Of a stretch of 64,000 bases of DNA, positions 8,914 to 19,200 are shown in pieces; within the stretch, counting starts at the first letter, position 1; each line of letters opens with the position of its first letter. The notes beneath the pieces are model-generated. The model did no database searches and had not been told where the DNA came from. It saw only the letters and a program-made list of their open reading frames with translations. The position numbers and the translations under genes were made by a program. The stretch comes from Trypanosoma brucei gambiense DAL972 (Eukaryota > Euglenozoa > Kinetoplastea > Trypanosomatida > Trypanosomatidae). The DNA is taken from positions 1,860,001 through 1,924,000 of the forward strand of contig NC_026741.1 of NCBI RefSeq assembly GCF_000210295.1. Reading direction: 5' to 3'.

Positions 8914-11080
8914 AGTCAGTAGCCGAATGCTCGCTGAGATACATCCGCGTTCTCGGTGCTTTCGCCTCTACCCAGATGCGTCTCGCATTGAGGTAATCAT
9001 CACTGACAGTCCTAGGTCTCATGTTCGAACTACATAACCAATGATGCCACCGGCTGTCCTTATTGTTATTCGGGTGAGAGGATGCGGACCCTAGCGTCGG
9101 CAAGAGGGTATCGTAAACAATTTTAAACTGCGGAGTAACCAACGCCGCGTTTTTCTACTGCGGGCTTGAAGGCGCCCCCGTGCTTCACTTTGACCCGTGC
9201 ACTCTGCTTTCGGAGGGGCCCGGAGTGTGCACTACCGCCGTTAACTCTTGGGCATACGGTATACATACTTATAGACACTACGAAACATTCCATAGAATAA
9301 ACTCCGCGTTAACATACATCACTTCATTTTCTGTGTTCGTGGTCCCGTGCTCACTTTTGGTTCTTTGGTGGGTCTAACTAACGATGTTGATGAGTAACGT
9401 GACAGCTGTGGTCGGGGTGGAGTGCTTTTTATCAGCAGTGTACCGCAATGGTGCCAGCTTATTCTATCACATTTCAATCTATCCTGCCTTCATTTTGCCT
9501 TATGTAAGAGGCGCGCAAATTTAGGTAGGGCAGCATCGCATCGACGACAACAGGAGCATTTGAAAGCTGGTTCGTTTGACCTTTTAACTCTGATGTTCTG
9601 ACGCACGTCTTTGTTTGTCAGCTTTCCTAGTCGCATTAGTTTATATTATGCGCACATTGTCGACGGAACCGAATTGGAGGCAATCCGAAGCCGTAGCTCT
9701 ATTTTACTACTACAGGTAATTTCCCAGCGCAGTGACCAGAGCATCTGCGCATCAGCGCTTTCAACGGCCGAGCTGACAACTTAAGCTTTGCAACCGGCTA
9801 CGCCGGCGGTAGAACTAGTCACGCAAGAATCCGGTTCCCAGACCAGCTCTCCCATGGTGGGGGGAACGCCTCAATAAAAAAAAATTACCCGGTTTTTTTG
9901 AATTCAGTATTGGTACGTTCCCACGTATCGCTGCAGCGAGCGCAACCAGGACCTCATTGATCGATATTTGGTGGTGAAACGCAGTTCTCATCCACAAAAC
10001 TCCGCTTTTATTGATGGTCGAATCTGCCGCACCGTAGTAAAGGGCACTTCGCGCCAAAATCACCGACTTTGAGGGACTGTGCCAGGTGGAGAGAAGTGAA
10101 ACGTAAGTGGAGGAGGCCGTACGCCCCGTGCACTTACCTGATGAGTAGTGGGGAGCAACACAGCATAAGAGATGTGCTGCGTGCCAAATGGATTAAATTA
10201 TGGGGGGGGGGTTGTGCATATCTCTAGCGAAGGGAGTCGCAAGGCCCACAGGTTAGTTTGGTACCTTGCCAACGGGAATTCCAAATATCGTGCCAATCTG
10301 GGGGGAGGGATTCCGGTCGCTGCGACAACTCTCTCAAGCTCAGGATGAAAGTTTTAGTTGCACTTCCAAAGATGCCGAGGGCAAGACATTCGAGCTAACA
10401 AAGTCAAGGTGTTGCCGCTGTAGCAGTGGAAGGAATCAAGGCAAGGTGAAACATGCTACGCATGGAGTGATGGGGGAAAACATGAAGTTGTTTTTTGAAC
10501 GGCGTCAAGTGTGCACGGGCACCTATGTCTATCACGTGATTTTGCTGCGGCGGTAACTATAAATAAGGTCTGGTTGTTGGGGGCCCGTTTCCCTTCGGTC
10601 GTGGTTTGCTGGAGTTCTTTTCTCCCTGTGCATGTGAAAAGAATGAATTTCTTTGGGTTGCTGAAAAAAAAAACATGTTTCGTGTAACTGTGGGAAGCGT
10701 GAGTTAGAGTTGATGCGCTTCCTCGGCACCCAGACGAATGAGCGGTATTGCCATACGATACACAAAAAGTATACAATCTTTCGGTTAACAGGATACTTTT
10801 ACCTTCTCTTGGTTGACCATCTTTCTCGTCGGTTTTTTCTCCTTCAGATGCTCCTTTATCGCCTCACGTGCGGTGCGTTGCCGTGCAGCCACACTTCATA
10901 AAAGGCCCCACCAGTGGATGCTACATTACCCCTTAGCACGGCTCTCATTTGGCGCCCCACTTCTTTTATTTTTACTTTATTTTTTATTTTTTTTATTTTT
11001 GCTTGATCGCCTACGTACCCTTCGGTGTTGTCAGGACACTTCTTAGGTGGAACATCATTTTGCTTTAGTTGTGGAGTACC
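8914..11080. other. Long intergenic region with a 10-G run
   Basis: No ATG-started frame here has domain resemblance. Notable points are a run of 10 G on the plus strand at 10202-10211, a poly-A patch near 9875-9884, and a long T-rich tract at 10965-11000 that leads to an AG at 11033-11034 (the Erv46 acceptor). The frame near 10290-10556 includes a Cys-rich patch but lacks an initiating ATG. Confidence 0.4.
10965..11034 (+). promoter_or_regulatory. Predicted spliced-leader acceptor for Erv46/ERGIC3
   Basis: A long T-rich tract with interspersed A precedes the AG at 11033-11034. The leader to the ATG at 11081 would be about 46 nt. Confidence 0.5.
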
Positions 11081-12298
11081 ATGAAGGGCCTCAGCCGCCT
11101 TGATGTCTTCCCGAAATTCGACACGCGGTTCGAGCAGGATGCTCGGCAGCGTACGGCGCTTGGTGGCGTTCTCTCCATGGCGTCCATTCTCATAATTACT
11201 TTCCTCGTCGTGGGTGAGATTCGCTATTTCCTCTCCACCGTGGAACAACATGAGATGTACGTTGATCCGCATATCGGCGGTATCATGCACATGAAAGTAA
11301 ACATTACGTTCCCACGGGTGCCGTGCGACCTCATGACAGCGGACGCCATTGATGCCTTTGGTGAGTATGTAGAAAATGTTGTGACAGATACTGCCAAGGT
11401 GCGTGTGGATTCAAGTACGCTGAAGCCTCTCGGTAAGGCACGGCAACTGGTCGATTTGAAGAAACAGCCGACGAATGGTAATGAAACGGGCAATGAGAAC
11501 TGTCCAACTTGCTACGGGGCAGAGAAGAACCCAGGGGAATGCTGTCACACCTGTGATGATGTGCGGCGCGCTTTCGCTGAGCGCCAGTGGGAGTTCCACG
11601 AAGACGATGTCAGTATCGCGCAGTGTGCACATGAGCGCCTGAAGGTAGCGGCAGACAGCGCGTCTGCGGAGGGGTGTAACTTGCACGCCTCCTTTAGCGT
11701 TCCGCGAGTGACGGGAAACATTCATTTCGTACCTGGGCGTATGTTCAATTTTTTTGGTCAGCACCTGCATAGTTTTAAAGGGGAAACAATACGAAAACTG
11801 AATTTGAGTCATATTGTACATGCGTTAGAGTTTGGCGAGCGGTTTCCAGGACAAAACAACCCCATGGACGGGATGGTGAACGCGCGTGGGGTGAAGGATC
11901 CATCTGAGCCACTGATTGGCCGTTTCACTTATTTTGTAAAAGTTGTGCCTACGCTTTACCAAGTCGTTTCAATGGCCAACACTGGGAACTTAGTGGAATC
12001 TAACCAGTACTCCGTCACGCATCACTTCACTCCGAGTTGGGCCGCCCCCAAGGAAGGCGAGACGGACAACCCCAACAGCGATCCGCTGGTCGTGCCGGGA
12101 GTGTTCATATCATACGATATCTCTCCCATTCGCGTCTCAGTCACGCGTACGCACCCATATCCATCCATTGTGCATCTGGTGTTGCAATTGTGTGCCGTGG
12201 GCGGTGGCGTTTACACGGTGACCGGCCTTATTGACTCCCTCTTCTTCCACGGTATTAAGCGGGTTCAGGAGAAGATAAACAGAGGGAAGCAGTTTTGA
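11081..12298 (+). CDS. ERGIC3/Erv46-like ER-Golgi cargo receptor
   Basis: The 405-residue protein has the Erv46 layout: a short cytosolic N-terminus with LSRLDVFPKFDTRFEQDA, a first membrane segment at about residues 28-50, a large luminal domain, and a second membrane segment close to the C-terminus (about 360-388). The luminal Cys signature is present: CPTCYGAEK at 141-149, then CCHTCDDVRRAF at 154-165. The lumen also contains ITFPRVPCDLM and the NFFGQHLHSFKG block. In yeast and animals the Erv41-Erv46 complex cycles between ER and Golgi in COPII and COPI vesicles and retrieves escaped ER residents. The ATG at 11081 was preferred because the 12 upstream nucleotides begin only at TTG. The next gene encodes a p24 protein of the same pathway, although co-location in a trypanosome gene cluster does not by itself imply co-regulation. 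Confidence 0.9.
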   Translation: MKGLSRLDVFPKFDTRFEQDARQRTALGGVLSMASILIITFLVVGEIRYFLSTVEQHEMYVDPHIGGIMHMKVNITFPRVPCDLMTADAIDAFGEYVENVVTDTAKVRVDSSTLKPLGKARQLVDLKKQPTNGNETGNENCPTCYGAEKNPGECCHTCDDVRRAFAERQWEFHEDDVSIAQCAHERLKVAADSASAEGCNLHASFSVPRVTGNIHFVPGRMFNFFGQHLHSFKGETIRKLNLSHIVHALEFGERFPGQNNPMDGMVNARGVKDPSEPLIGRFTYFVKVVPTLYQVVSMANTGNLVESNQYSVTHHFTPSWAAPKEGETDNPNSDPLVVPGVFISYDISPIRVSVTRTHPYPSIVHLVLQLCAVGGGVYTVTGLIDSLFFHGIKRVQEKINRGKQF

Positions 12299-12764
12299 TG
12301 TGTTTTTGAAGCCGAAGAGCTGGAAAGGAAGAAAGGTGAGAGAAAATGATAAATATAAAGGGGATTAAGTGTCACACGCAATTACTTTTAGGAGTGGTGG
12401 TAGACAGTACTCACCCTGCTTGCGCTCTTTTTCTTCCCTTTTGCTTTGCCACTTCTTCTTCCGTTACTTCACACGGGGTTTGGTGCCCGTGACAATTTAA
12501 TAAATTTTGTTGCTGTTTCTGTGAGAGTTACCACCACTGTTACTGAATTGCGTATTCTCTGATTCAGGGTATTTCCGGCCTGTTAAGCAGCATCTCTGCT
12601 CATTGTATCCCTTCTCTCTCCTCTTCTTCACTCGCTGCGACGGTAAGCAACCGCTAGGAAAGCTAGACAGCACCCCGTTGTTATTGCCACATTCCAGTCC
12701 CATTCAACCAAGCAACAAGTTTATCGTTCACGTAAAGGCGGGTGAGTGCATCATTGATCGAAAG
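12299..12764. other. Intergenic region between Erv46 and p24 genes
   Basis: 3' UTR-like sequence followed by a C/T-rich tract at 12606-12632 (CCCTTCTCTCTCCTCTTCTTC) with AG at 12646-12647, the likely acceptor for the p24 gene at 12765. No independent gene is seen. Confidence 0.5.
12606..12647 (+). promoter_or_regulatory. Predicted spliced-leader acceptor for the p24 gene
   Basis: Dense C/T tract ending in AG at 12646-12647. Because it lies downstream of the first in-frame ATG near 12606, it supports starting translation at 12765. Confidence 0.5.
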
Positions 12765-13508
12765 ATGATTGTTCCATCGTTGAACGGCCGCCTTTTCTCC
12801 TTCCTCTTCATTTTCCTCACCGTTGGTCGGCTGTCGCACCCATCACCAGCCGAGGCATTCGCCACAAAGATAGAGCCCCACAGCCGTGAATGTTTCGTGG
12901 AGTCCGTTCCGGCAGGTGCCTCCCTCGCCTTTCTCTTCCGCGTTACTGATGGTGGGTCATTCGACATCGATGCCGTCATGACAGCAACAACCGTTGCCCC
13001 ACTCGAAACGCTGGATGACACATCGCGCCTGCACTTCAGCGAAAAGTTGCGGCCGTTGCGAGACAACGCCCAAACCACCGTCATCAATGAGTGGCGTCGT
13101 GCCACGGAGGGCAGTCAGACTTACACCGCTCCCACTGTAAGCGAAACCAAGCATGGGTTACCCGCGGAGGTTACGGTCTGTTTTGACAACAGCTTCGCCC
13201 GCCGCTCGCCCAAGTGGGTGTCTTTTCAGTTCCTCCGTCACGAAGGACTGGAGGAAGACCCGCAGGCTAGCATGACAGCTGAGGCAAAAGTAGAGGCAGA
13301 GTTGCATAAGCATGGCTCAGTCCTATTTGAACTGGCGACTGCAACGGAGCGGCTGCGGCTGGTTGGGGAATCAGATCGTGTAAAGCATGAATCTCTTGCA
13401 CGTATCATACAAGGGGGACTCATTGGAAACATTGTGCTTTTGGCGGTGATGGCGGTATATCAGTACCGAACGCTAACGAGGTTCCTTCTGCGGTGTAAGC
13501 CTCAGTAG
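12765..13508 (+). CDS. p24/emp24/TMED family protein (GOLD domain)
   Basis: The product has 247 residues: an N-terminal signal peptide (hydrophobic FSFLFIFLTV at about 11-20), a GOLD domain, a helical region and one C-terminal membrane segment (about 218-240) with a short cytosolic tail. The GOLD domain has the expected paired cysteines, one in RECFVESVPAGASLAFLFRV and one in EVTVCFDNSFARRSPKWVSF. Proteins of this family are type I membrane receptors in COPII/COPI vesicles and are involved in cargo selection, including GPI-anchored proteins, which matter for trypanosome surface coats. The tail (RTLTRFLLRCKPQ) has a phenylalanine but no terminal dilysine, so COPI binding may differ from the classic members. 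Start chosen by the splice acceptor at 12647 and the signal peptide that follows. Confidence 0.82.
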   Translation: MIVPSLNGRLFSFLFIFLTVGRLSHPSPAEAFATKIEPHSRECFVESVPAGASLAFLFRVTDGGSFDIDAVMTATTVAPLETLDDTSRLHFSEKLRPLRDNAQTTVINEWRRATEGSQTYTAPTVSETKHGLPAEVTVCFDNSFARRSPKWVSFQFLRHEGLEEDPQASMTAEAKVEAELHKHGSVLFELATATERLRLVGESDRVKHESLARIIQGGLIGNIVLLAVMAVYQYRTLTRFLLRCKPQ

Positions 13509-14095
13509 CGGTAGATAAATCTGCACGAAAGGTGCCAAAAAAAATGTTACTTCCCCAGCCAACACGCAAAGATTTAGGTGGGTGGGGGATCTACCCAACA
13601 GTCCTTTTTTTTTCTTTTACAAAACAAAAGAACCCTTTCGGCTACTGTTCATGTTTTGTTTTGTTTTGTTTTGTTTTTTGCCGTTGCTTCTACAACCAAA
13701 ATGCGCATCAAATAACTATTTGCGCTTTTGGATGACTCCCTATTCGTGTAGCGGCAACTGATGGTTCAACCACCCGCTCCCACTTTTTCGTGGTACCAGT
13801 GGTACGACACATTGTCATAGTCAATGATTGTTTACTTTTTATTTATTCTTCTTTGCGTTTTGCGCTTTTGCGTCGCTGGGCAACAAATCACCCCGCAAGG
13901 AACAATTCGCAACCCCCTTGTCGATGCGAAAGCCACCATGCATTTGTTTCACCCATCATTCAAGTCATTCCTCATTTCCCGTCCAGTAGAAAGAAAGGGA
14001 GAGAGTGCGGTCCAGCTGTGCACACCCCATTATCCCTTCCCCTCCTCTTCCTTTTACAGCCTTTCTCCCGTGTAAGTTTGGTGCATTTGGAGAAT
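13509..14095. other. Intergenic region before the RCC1-like gene
   Basis: Contains a (TTTTG)n-like run at about 13655-13678 and T-rich tracts. No gene. The open frame upstream of 14096 is leader, because the strong splice acceptor lies at 14058-14059. Confidence 0.5.
14030..14059 (+). promoter_or_regulatory. Strong predicted spliced-leader acceptor for the RCC1-like gene
   Basis: An almost pure C/T tract (CCCTTCCCCTCCTCTTCC then TTTTACAG) with AG at 14058-14059. The first ATG downstream is 14096, so this site decides the start. Confidence 0.65.
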
Positions 14096-15685
14096 ATGCT
14101 CCGTCGGTTGCACACTCGTATCTTAGGAATGGGTTCCGTTTGTGGCATGCCCCCTTCGCCCATGGCTGAGGTTTTCCTCAAGTCCCTTCCACCTCCAGCG
14201 CAAGTGGATTTAGTCAAATACCATCGGTTTGAACAGGAGGAGGCGAACCGCATGCGCGTCCCGCGATGCACAACGTCCCCCGAGCCGTTTTATGACATTC
14301 AAAGCGGCGCGGCCGGGCACAAACATGTGGTGCTCATCACGCGTGAAGGGAACTTGATTACGTTTGGGGAGAACAGATACGGCCAGTCAGCTGCGCCTGG
14401 AGAAAGTGTGAGAGGCGGAGGAAGGTTAGGTGAGAACCGTCAACAACCCTTAGCGAAACATTCTGATCAACACGTAAGCGCAGCACCAATGTATGTGGAT
14501 TTGGACGGTGCCTTCGCGGGAGGGAACAAAAGTGTTGCTTGTGGATCCAACTACACCATTGTGTACCAACCGGGTGGCCGTCGCGCTATTGGTTTTGGCA
14601 ACAATCACATGGGACAGCTGGGCATAGGACATAAAAACCAAGTTGATGCATCAAGAGGCTTCGCAGAGTGGGACCTCACTGCTGCCTGGTGGGGCGGGAA
14701 TACGAACGTTATCCGTACGATTGCATGCGGCTTCAATCACACGATATTGCAACTTTCTTCGGGGGAGCTTCTTTCGTTTGGCAGCAACACGTGGGGTGAG
14801 TTGGGGATTGGCTCCACCGTGTCCCCTATGCAACCCACACCAATCCGTTTCTTCGAAGAGAAGGGCATTGTAGTGGTTAAGACCGTGGCAGGAAATAGTT
14901 TTACACTCTTCCTTACAGCCGATGGTCGGGTTTACGGTTGTGGAGCAACAAATGCTGGGCAATTGCCAGCAAACGTGTTTGAGCCGGCGCCGGTGCTTCT
15001 CACCCGCAGTTTTCAACAGGGCTGCAAAGTTGTACCCGGTAGCGTTCACGGAGGGCCCACTCAACCGAAGCTCATACGCATCAAGGACATCGCTTGCGTG
15101 GGTTCTATGGCGGTTTACGCAAGCCGTAAAAATGAGCTGTTCGTGCAGGGAGCTCTGCCAGACTACGGGTATCAAGTACCTTCACCACGCTTTCAACTAG
15201 TTGACCAGCAGCCGGCAATTGATTATCTAACAGAAATGATGGAGCACAACAAAAAGAAAGGTGGAACCAGATGGATGGATGACAAGGGAAGCGAGGCTCA
15301 CACTGGTTTCGACATTGTACGGCTCGTGCAAGGACCGAGCACGCTGCTGGTCATTTATAAAAATGGCTGCGTTGCGGGTCTCGGTGCGAACGCGGAGGGA
15401 CAGCTGCAGAACATTCGTAGGTCCCAAAAAGGGAAGGAGGTGAACCTCGCTAAAGCATTTACCGCCAACGGCTTGCTACCCGTCTGTTTCCCCTCAAAAC
15501 CGTATGAAGCGGGAGGAAAACAAACGGCTGCGCTGCCGTGGTTCACGTGCGGGGCAGGTTTCACACTTTTGTTTGACAACAACGAGGTTTACGATGATGG
15601 AGGACAGGTTAAGCCGATAGAACTACCACCACCAGCGCCCACGTCGCGTCGTGGGGCCGCCGCTGCTCTGCGGAGCATGCGTTAG
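14096..15685 (+). CDS. RCC1-like beta-propeller protein
   Basis: The 529-residue protein begins MLRRLHTRILGMGSVCGM. Several RCC1-type repeats are visible, each with a Gly-rich turn followed by GQL or GEL: ITFGENRYGQSA, GFGNNHMGQLGIG, SFGSNTWGELGIG, GCGATNAGQLPAN and GLGANAEGQLQN. They are interleaved with ACGxNxT strands such as ACGFNHTILQL and CGSNYTIV. Spacing implies a seven-bladed propeller. RCC1-family members include Ran guanine exchange factors and many unrelated scaffolds; nothing here identifies the beta-wedge of the exchange factor, so a Ran role should not be assumed. The basic N-terminus with few acidic residues could be a mitochondrial presequence. This is the last plus-strand gene before the strand switch. 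Confidence 0.82.
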   Translation: MLRRLHTRILGMGSVCGMPPSPMAEVFLKSLPPPAQVDLVKYHRFEQEEANRMRVPRCTTSPEPFYDIQSGAAGHKHVVLITREGNLITFGENRYGQSAAPGESVRGGGRLGENRQQPLAKHSDQHVSAAPMYVDLDGAFAGGNKSVACGSNYTIVYQPGGRRAIGFGNNHMGQLGIGHKNQVDASRGFAEWDLTAAWWGGNTNVIRTIACGFNHTILQLSSGELLSFGSNTWGELGIGSTVSPMQPTPIRFFEEKGIVVVKTVAGNSFTLFLTADGRVYGCGATNAGQLPANVFEPAPVLLTRSFQQGCKVVPGSVHGGPTQPKLIRIKDIACVGSMAVYASRKNELFVQGALPDYGYQVPSPRFQLVDQQPAIDYLTEMMEHNKKKGGTRWMDDKGSEAHTGFDIVRLVQGPSTLLVIYKNGCVAGLGANAEGQLQNIRRSQKGKEVNLAKAFTANGLLPVCFPSKPYEAGGKQTAALPWFTCGAGFTLLFDNNEVYDDGGQVKPIELPPPAPTSRRGAAAALRSMR

Positions 15686-16214
15686 TGACGTATAACATCG
15701 TGCATTAGGAAGTGCCTCCGTGGCTTGGGGGAAAAAGAAAAATGGCGCTGACGACTGGATACCATTGCAGCACCTGAACTTTACATGCCACCTCGGCTTA
15801 GAGGAGAGGTTGTCATGCTTTTCTTGCATTTCGCAGTGGACTGCTATGTTCCTCTGGTTTTGCACGTACCGTATGGACAATCCATGCGCGAATTCGACCC
15901 GGCGTTGTGTTGGCTTGAGGGGAAACGGTAACGAGGCACACTGCTTGGCAGCACATGCACCAAGAAAGAAAAAAGGCACCGGACCGTAACGATGACATGT
16001 AGAGTTGACTTAAGTTAAGTGATATACACTTTATCCCACCGCACCGCCCATTGGTGAGGAAAAGGTTTCATGAGCAACTGCCACTCCAACCCCAGTGAGG
16101 CATGGCGTCAACTCCTCCGGCTCCAAGAGGGGGTGTAAAATAAGGGATGGCGATTCGGTTGAATGTTGGGGCAACGCTCTCTCTTTTAAGGAAACACACA
16201 ACAGGAACTGGTTG

Positions 16215-16246
<32 letters not shown>

Positions 16247-19200
16247 AGGGAAATGGCCGTGGCATCCGGTAACTTAAAATCACCGGCCACTAGCGCCGGT
16301 TCCCCAAACTTGAATAAGCTACTGGCCTCTTGGCTGCTGTGCGCAAATGCGAAAAGACGAGTTAGCGGCGGAAACACATCAATCGGCGTTACCTTTACAC
16401 GTGTAATTGTTAGTAGTTGAACATCTGGAAAGGAGGAGAAATCCATGGACCAAGTTGGGCATCAAGCGCGCACATGGTGCAGTTTGCGATGGCAGCCCTT
16501 TTTTTTAACGATGAAACTGCGCGTTAACTTACCTGGAAGCCGACGGTGAATTGACGGAGTTTCAGTTGTGTTTGGGCGGAGCCTCGGCCAGCTGTGTTTT
16601 TTTTTTTTTTCTTCGCTTCCACACTTCCCGCATCTGTACACTCCAGTGGTGTTAGTCCATCTTACCTCTCCTCTTGGAGTTGCGGAACCAACGTCTCTGT
16701 TGCAGCCGCGAGTTTCTGTCACCACAGCTTCCGGTGCGTCCCCCATTTTCTCTTCTCCTTTGCCGTTGGGAAGGGCCACATTTATTGTGCTCACGGAAGC
16801 ATTGAAACGAGGCAATATGCCCCGTACATCGGCACCCTTGCGCACGAGCCACAAACGGAACCCCCGCTTTCTCACATGTTTGTCAACTTTGACGGTTGGT
16901 TGACCCGCCGCCTGGAAGTGTACCGAAGTCAGCGACGGCCACCCGCAATCGTCTGAAGTTTTAATCGCCCTCGTGGCACCGGGTCCTTTCAATTGATCAG
17001 TTGACGGTTCCGAAGTGGACCGGAACGTTATGGATGAAGTCGCAAGGGGAACGCTTCACAACAGCGAGGGCTGCCGCCTTATTCAACTGACGAATAATGT
17101 TAAACTGCATCGCGAAGGAAGTACACAACAGTGGGCAACAGCACCTCTCTCACCGTAACGGGTTTAGAAGTTTCCGGAGGTTTCAAACGACTGGCCACGA
17201 GACGGAAGAGTGTGGCAACAGCTTGTGCGGAAGAAAAATAAAAAGAAGATGCAAAAAAAATCTCAAATTGAGTGGGAAGAAAAAACAGTGCGGATATTTT
17301 TCTGCTCGGCAGTACCAACGCCGATTCCCTCTACATATGCGAACTAACTAAATGTATGAAATCCGGCAGGCAACTTTCGGTCGTTTCAATTTTCCCTTCC
17401 TCAGTCAGAATGCGGGTGGGAAGTAGTTACTGTTGGAGGAATGGGCTCAAGGTGGCGACAACCAACAACAGCTCCAACACGAACTTCAGGCCCCGCCACA
17501 CTCGAGGGGTACAGACCAACAGCCCTACGAGTAAACCGTTTGTCGTGCCCCCGCTAAGGTTCCCCACCACTTCTAGCGGATGAACAAAAAAAAAAAAAGA
17601 CGAAAGTGTCGCGCCGCACCTCACTGCAATCTTCAGTGCCGTGGCTGTCTCTTGGGGTGCAATAAATGCTCTGCTATTTTCTGCCCATCACTTCCCACGA
17701 ACGTGCATCCCCTGTCCAAGCCACTATCCTTCCATGCTTCACTTCGGTCCCTCTGTTCCATCATATATAAATATATATGTGTGTGTGTGCCTTTGCCGTT
17801 TCGTCGTCGTTCCATCGGCCATGCGCGTCACCTCGGTCGTGTTTGGCCAATAGATTTCCAAAAAAGAAAAAATCACTGTGCGGTGCGCAACTAATTTGTG
17901 TTCCTGCTCAAATGCGCCACTACACAAACGACGTACCTCTTCAGCGACTCGTTGGGTGGCACTCTACCCGTCGTTTGGTAACCGAAGATCAAACAAAAAA
18001 GAAAAGGTATCAGCATAGAAACAACTACTCTACCTCACACAACGTACCCGCCATACGAACGTACGGTGGAAAGCAGGATAGGCAATCTTTTACCCTCATT
18101 CTTGTCTTTCAGAAGCATAAAACACTTGCTTGTTACTGAGCATACAATACAACCCAAACACAATGCAATCACTTAGTCACCGACGTCCAATGGCAATATT
18201 AACGCGCTTAGTGCCGTCAAACGAACTTGCAAACAACACTTTCATTACTTGCCCACCAAAGCAGAAAGGGCGCCGGAAGGAAATGTACATCCGTTACACG
18301 GAAGCTGGGGTCAGTGCGGCACACTTCACGCGGAACTAAAGCTGCTTCTCCCCACCGCCGCAATACCTTTACCTATTTAAGGGCGTATATGCTAAAGAAG
18401 CGCATCTGCCCTGTTTGTGGCACCCCCTCCCCCAAGTTCAAATACAAATTATAGTAATAACGGGCAAAAACAAACCGGTGAATGAATAAACGGGTTTGTA
18501 CATAATGGCAGGGGCCGGAGATAAAAATAAAAATTGAAATGTGTAACTTACAACGTGTGAGGTGTAACTTTTGACTCAATTACCACTTCTTTTGTCGTCA
18601 TTATTATTGCCATTAAAACGGTGTGCATCAGAAAATATGACTTTCCAATCTTCGTGTACACTACTAAAGCCAAGAGAAAGTATGTTATAAGCGGTGTCGG
18701 AGGTCTCCACAATTTTCCTGCTTTACAATCCGCTGCACACGTGGCAGATGCAGCTTCACTATCTGCTACCCCTGATTTTCCCATGCTTCAATCTTTTGGT
18801 TTTGTCTTCGCGTACCCGATGGCTGAAGCAAACCCCGTCTCGTTGCTGTTCCTTCAGTCGCAGTTCCACGTTAATGTCAGCACTCTTGCGCTGTTCTACA
18901 GTTTTTCAAAACTCGTTTTACTCACACTGTTTATATATTTTTTATTTTCAATATGGCTTCTATCCCGCCGTCTCGGAAAACATAGCACATTATACTGTTT
19001 TAGCGGGCCTTCCAACACCTTGGGCTTGAACTGCTCGACATCCATGTAGTGGCCGGCACTACCTGTGTCACATGAAGCCATTAACAGGTGCATGCACTCG
19101 CCCAAAACGTGACTCTCCGCCACTGCGCTTTTCCGCAACCTTTGAGTTCACGCAACACTCGTTACCAAGGTACCCTAAGGTTTTCAAGATCACCCTGTCC

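Noticed and set aside
9001..9030. TTCGAA-like element resembling a tRNA B box
   Set aside because: The flanking bases do not form a T-stem, and no A box or acceptor stem was found.
10266..10556. Frame with a Cys-rich patch
   Set aside because: No ATG at its start and no flanking coding-like sequence; a decayed fragment is possible but cannot be shown.
16462..16992. 176-codon minus-strand frame in the convergent region, with an overlapping plus-strand frame
   Set aside because: Low-complexity and basic with no family resemblance; the overlapping opposite frame has similar length, suggesting chance.
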